DNA from: Vibrio splendidus 12E03
GTDB taxonomy: Bacteria > Pseudomonadota > Gammaproteobacteria > Enterobacterales > Vibrionaceae
Assembly: GCF_000272105.2 (NCBI RefSeq)
Contig: NZ_AJZD02000055.1
Location: forward strand, 1-52,770
Reading direction: 5' to 3'
DNA: 52,770 bases
Shown here: positions 50,425 through 52,770 of the stretch, piece by piece
How the letters are laid out: each line of letters starts with the position of its first letter
How positions within the stretch are numbered: position 1 is the stretch's first letter
Translations under genes and position numbers: made by a program
Notes under the pieces: model-generated
What the model saw: only the letters and a program-made list of their open reading frames with translations
The model's database searches: none
Told to the model about the DNA's origin: nothing

Positions 50425-51393
50425 TCAGAGAAACTGTGAACTTTCTCTCATTCTTATGTCGAATGTGCCTTCAACGGAACTGAAATCGCGCTTGAGCAAT
50501 TTTTTGACAGCTTGGTAGCCCACTTGATAGTAGTTAAAAGCGACAGTAGTCAGGCTTGGGACTAACAAATCGCTGTAGTCATAGTCACCCATGCCTACAA
50601 TCCATAAGTTATGACCAATCTTGAGTTGCTGTTCTTTGGCGCGACGATATAAACGAATGGCAATATTATCGGTGGCACAAAAGTAGACATGATTAGGCTG
50701 TAATTGAATTGCCTGGTAGCCAGCTTTGTCCTCCGAGTTGGCTAGAGCTTGTAGTGAAAAATTCAACTCAGGGACGGTGTCAGTAATGGTGGCTTGCATC
50801 AACTTAGTACGGCTGGAAAGCATACGCTCATCATAAATATAATGTACGGCTGCCAGCGGTGCCTGCTGTTGTTTTAACTGAGTGATGGTTTGGGAAACGA
50901 GTGCTTTAATTGCAGCATGGTCGGGGTAATATAAACAGCAATGGTGGGGGGTGTTTTTACCAATAAATAACACATTGTCTAAGGTTTGATAAAACGTCTC
51001 TTCGACACTGTGCTTTGAAGCAATAATAATAGTGCCCAATGCATTTAAGCCATTAAACTCTCTCACAGCTTGGCATTCTGACTCATGGTTAAATCCTGAG
51101 GCATGAAAAAGCATTCGTACTTGTGATTCATTGGCAGCCGCCAGTGCCCCTTTAATTACTAAACTCGTTGTATACGACTCAATGCGAGGAGCAACGAAAC
51201 CAATAATATTAGATTGGCTACGAATGGAACGAGCAAATATATTAGGGGTATAATGATTTTCTTTGACGATAGCATCAATTTTAAGGCGATTTTCAGCCGA
51301 GACATAACCGTCATTAAAGTAACGTGACACGGTCATTGTTGAAATTCCAAGCTGTCTTGAAATCTCCGCCATGGTCATTTTTTTACTCATCAC
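50425..51393 (-). CDS. LacI-family transcriptional regulator of the sugar operon
   Basis: A 322-residue repressor. The HTH is MTMAEISRQLGISTMTVSRYF (about 6-26) with hinge helix near 50-58 (NIFARSIRSQS), followed by a periplasmic-binding-protein-like effector domain. It has some likeness to TreR (the late FCATDNIAIRLYRRA block), so the inducer may be a phosphorylated disaccharide. The gene lies 68 bp upstream of the alpha-glucosidase gene on the same strand, with the operator in the gap. Confidence 0.88.
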   Translation of the reverse strand: MMSKKMTMAEISRQLGISTMTVSRYFNDGYVSAENRLKIDAIVKENHYTPNIFARSIRSQSNIIGFVAPRIESYTTSLVIKGALAAANESQVRMLFHASGFNHESECQAVREFNGLNALGTIIIASKHSVEETFYQTLDNVLFIGKNTPHHCCLYYPDHAAIKALVSQTITQLKQQQAPLAAVHYIYDERMLSSRTKLMQATITDTVPELNFSLQALANSEDKAGYQAIQLQPNHVYFCATDNIAIRLYRRAKEQQLKIGHNLWIVGMGDYDYSDLLVPSLTTVAFNYYQVGYQAVKKLLKRDFSSVEGTFDIRMRESSQFL

Positions 51394-51892
51394 ATTTTCC
51401 TTCCATAATGTATTATTGCCATATTATCCAATATATTGGCTGACAACAAAGTAAATAAAAACGCTACCTGATGATATACACATAGTACTTCAAGTTTATA
51501 AGGTATTGTCCACTTCTCGACCTGAACTGAATGCCCGTAGTCACGGCCTTGCTCGCTAAGGTTTTTAGTGCAACGACTGCTAATTTAAAAATGGGCAGGA
51601 GACATCACCGACGTAGTTACAAACAAATGTTGGCTATAATTAGTTGCCATTATTGATCTTTATTCAAGGCAAGTTATTGGTTGGTTTATGGGTACGAGAA
51701 TGACGGCTTCACTGGTCTGTCATGTCTTATCGATGGCTTTATTTCGCCGAGAGTTTCCTGAAACGGTTATTACTCATAGCGAGGTAGTCAGTACTGTTCG
51801 AAAGACTATTGAGGCCTCATAAGCACCTATAACCTAAAGCAAAGTATGAGTAGGAAAAGAAATTGCTGGGATATAGAAAAGGGCTAATACGC
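51394..51892. other. Gap holding an IS3-family remnant
   Basis: About 500 bp. The first 100 bases are AT-rich promoter DNA for the LacI-type gene. The rest is taken by the broken transposase listed below. No intact gene is present. Confidence 0.6.
51549..51822 (+). pseudogene. IS3-family transposase (OrfB) remnant
   Basis: Reading LLAKVFSATTANLK, then after a +1 shift WAGDITDVVTNKCWL, a TAA stop, LVAIIDLYSRQVIGWFMGT and HVLSMALFRREFPETVITHS, the segment matches the rve core of IS3-type OrfB. It has a frameshift near 51590, an internal stop, and reads HSEVVST where HSDRGSQ is expected, so the second catalytic aspartate is lost. The upstream OrfA part and terminal repeats are not seen. Confidence 0.85.
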
Positions 51893-52141
51893 TTAGGTTA
51901 TGGCTTCTAACTCGATAAGGTTATCAAGGGCTTCTTGGTCGGTTTTACCACAAATGACAGGGCAAGCTTTGAACTGGTGACATACTTTCGGGCGTGAAGG
52001 TTGACCAAATAATTTGCATAGGTCTTGCTCATTTAATTGGATGCAGCGTACGCCAGCAGGCTTACCATTAGGCATTCCAGGAATAGCAGATGTAATACTT
52101 GGAGCGATACAACATGCTCCACAACCTAGACGACATTCCAT
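51893..52141 (-). CDS. YkgJ-family cysteine cluster protein
   Basis: An 82-residue protein from MECRLGCGACC at 52141; an in-frame extension to 52321 overlaps the divergent gene and is not like the family. Eight cysteines are arranged as in YkgJ/CxxCxxCC proteins (GCGACC, VRCIQL, LCKLFG, VCHQF, CPVICG), probably binding zinc or an iron-sulfur cluster. The function is unknown. It is divergent from ycgN-like gene, which shares a cysteine cluster of the same type. Confidence 0.88.
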   Translation of the reverse strand: MECRLGCGACCIAPSITSAIPGMPNGKPAGVRCIQLNEQDLCKLFGQPSRPKVCHQFKACPVICGKTDQEALDNLIELEAIT

Positions 52142-52300
52142 CAAATTAAACTCACTAAATAACAGGGTGCGCGATAGTAGCAAAAAATGATGAGAGTGAC
52201 AGCTGTTGATTGAATCAAAGAATGAACAATTATTATCCTTGAACTTTTTATGGGCTAGCGGTATAACACGCACCCCAGTAAAAGAGTAATAAGTAATCCT

Positions 52301-52738
52301 ATGACGAATCCATTTTGGCAAGAAAAGACACTAGAACAGATGACCGAGAATGAGTGGGAATCACTTTGCGACGGTTGTGGTAAGTGCTGCCTGCATAAAC
52401 TAATGGATGAAGATAGCGATGAAGTTTACTACACCAATGTGGCGTGTAGCTGGTTAAACGACAAAACATGTTCGTGTAAAGACTACCCGAACCGCTTCAC
52501 TTCAGGTGAAGAGTGTTTGAAGCTGACTCGTGACAAGATCGATGAGTTTCACTGGCTACCAGACACTTGTGCTTACCGCCTTTTATCAGAATCTAAGCCG
52601 ATTCCTGAATGGCACCCGTTGATCACCGGATCAAAAACAGAGATGCATGCAGCAGGTGAAAGCGTTCGTAACAAAGTGGTATACGAAATTGATGTTGTCG
52701 ATTGGGAAGACCACATCTTAAACCACCCAAACCGTTAA
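52301..52738 (+). CDS. ycgN: YcgN/UPF0260 cysteine cluster protein
   Basis: A 145-residue UPF0260 protein. The N-terminal [19 protein letters not shown] is a family hallmark, and the cysteine cluster [12 protein letters not shown] (23-34) with later cysteines at about 50, 57, 59 and 73 probably binds a metal. Length matches E. coli YcgN. The role is unknown. Confidence 0.94.
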   Translation: MTNPFWQEKTLEQMTENEWESLCDGCGKCCLHKLMDEDSDEVYYTNVACSWLNDKTCSCKDYPNRFTSGEECLKLTRDKIDEFHWLPDTCAYRLLSESKPIPEWHPLITGSKTEMHAAGESVRNKVVYEIDVVDWEDHILNHPNR

Positions 52739-52746
52739 GTATTATA

Positions 52747-52770
52747 AAAACAGCCGTTCTTTAGCGGCTG
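52747..52770 (+). terminator. Terminator after ycgN, cut by the window end
   Basis: Stem CAGCCG/CGGCTG (52751-52756 and 52765-52770) after an A-run. The expected T-run lies beyond the window. Confidence 0.7.

Noticed and set aside
52142..52321. N-terminal extension of the YkgJ-like protein
   Set aside because: It overlaps the start of the divergent ycgN gene and is unlike the family; MECRLGCGACC is the natural start.

Overview
The window looks like a Vibrio chromosome, most likely a member of the Splendidus clade or a relative. This rests on the order of the core genes from aroC onward (aroC, TRIC-type membrane protein, epmC, yfcL, mnmC/fabB, pdxB, asd, fimV/hubP, truA, accD, folC, dedD, cvpA, purF, rssB-like, ybaN, apt, dnaX, ybaB, recR), a HubP-type giant FimV, integron attC-like sites of Vibrio type, and moderate AT richness. 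The species cannot be fixed from the sequence alone.

Region 1 (1 to about 10051) is a mobile genomic island whose left end lies outside the window. Its engine is a three-gene minus-strand operon, 9830 to 4578: a tyrosine recombinase, a 1010-aa second recombinase-like protein with a cysteine-rich module, and a 242-aa small DNA-binding-like protein. This layout matches the Gamma-Mobile-Trio (GmtY, GmtZ, GmtX) of Vibrio islands. Cargo to the left is a metallophosphoesterase, a cupin, two proteins of unknown function and a HipB-like repressor with two identical palindromic operators. One complete and one degenerate attC site show that part of the cargo was carried as integron cassettes. Next to the recombinase lies a 3' fragment of a tRNA-Arg(TCT) gene followed by its terminator, a likely right attachment site.

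Region 2 (about 10360 to 16233) is a compact four-gene plus-strand operon between the tRNA fragment and aroC. It encodes an MmeI-like DNA methyltransferase homologue that has lost the NPPY/F catalytic motif, an SF2 helicase, and two overlapping ORFs that together look like one GIY-YIG nuclease family protein split in two. I regard it as the best candidate for an undescribed anti-phage or anti-plasmid system.

Region 3 (16688 to 45100) is core chromosome: chorismate synthesis, EF-P hydroxylation, tRNA modification (mnmC, truA), fatty acid synthesis (fabB with a FarS-type sRNA in its 3' UTR, accD), cofactor and amino acid synthesis (pdxB, asd, folC), polar organisation (fimV/hubP), purine synthesis (PurR box, cvpA, purF), an RssB-like regulator, and the apt-dnaX-ybaB-recR cluster. 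dnaX carries a textbook A_AAA_AAG frameshift site followed at once by a stop in the -1 frame. ybaN appears to begin with a rare AUU codon behind a perfect Shine-Dalgarno.

Region 4 (45117 to 52770) holds aquaporin Z, then a sugar operon on the minus strand: LacI-type regulator, GH13 alpha-glucosidase, EIICB permease of the glucose PTS family, and an EEP-family phosphatase like maltose-6'-phosphate phosphatase MapP. Together they suggest PTS uptake of an alpha-glucoside, dephosphorylation, then hydrolysis. An IS3-family transposase remnant and two cysteine-cluster proteins (YkgJ-like and YcgN) close the window.
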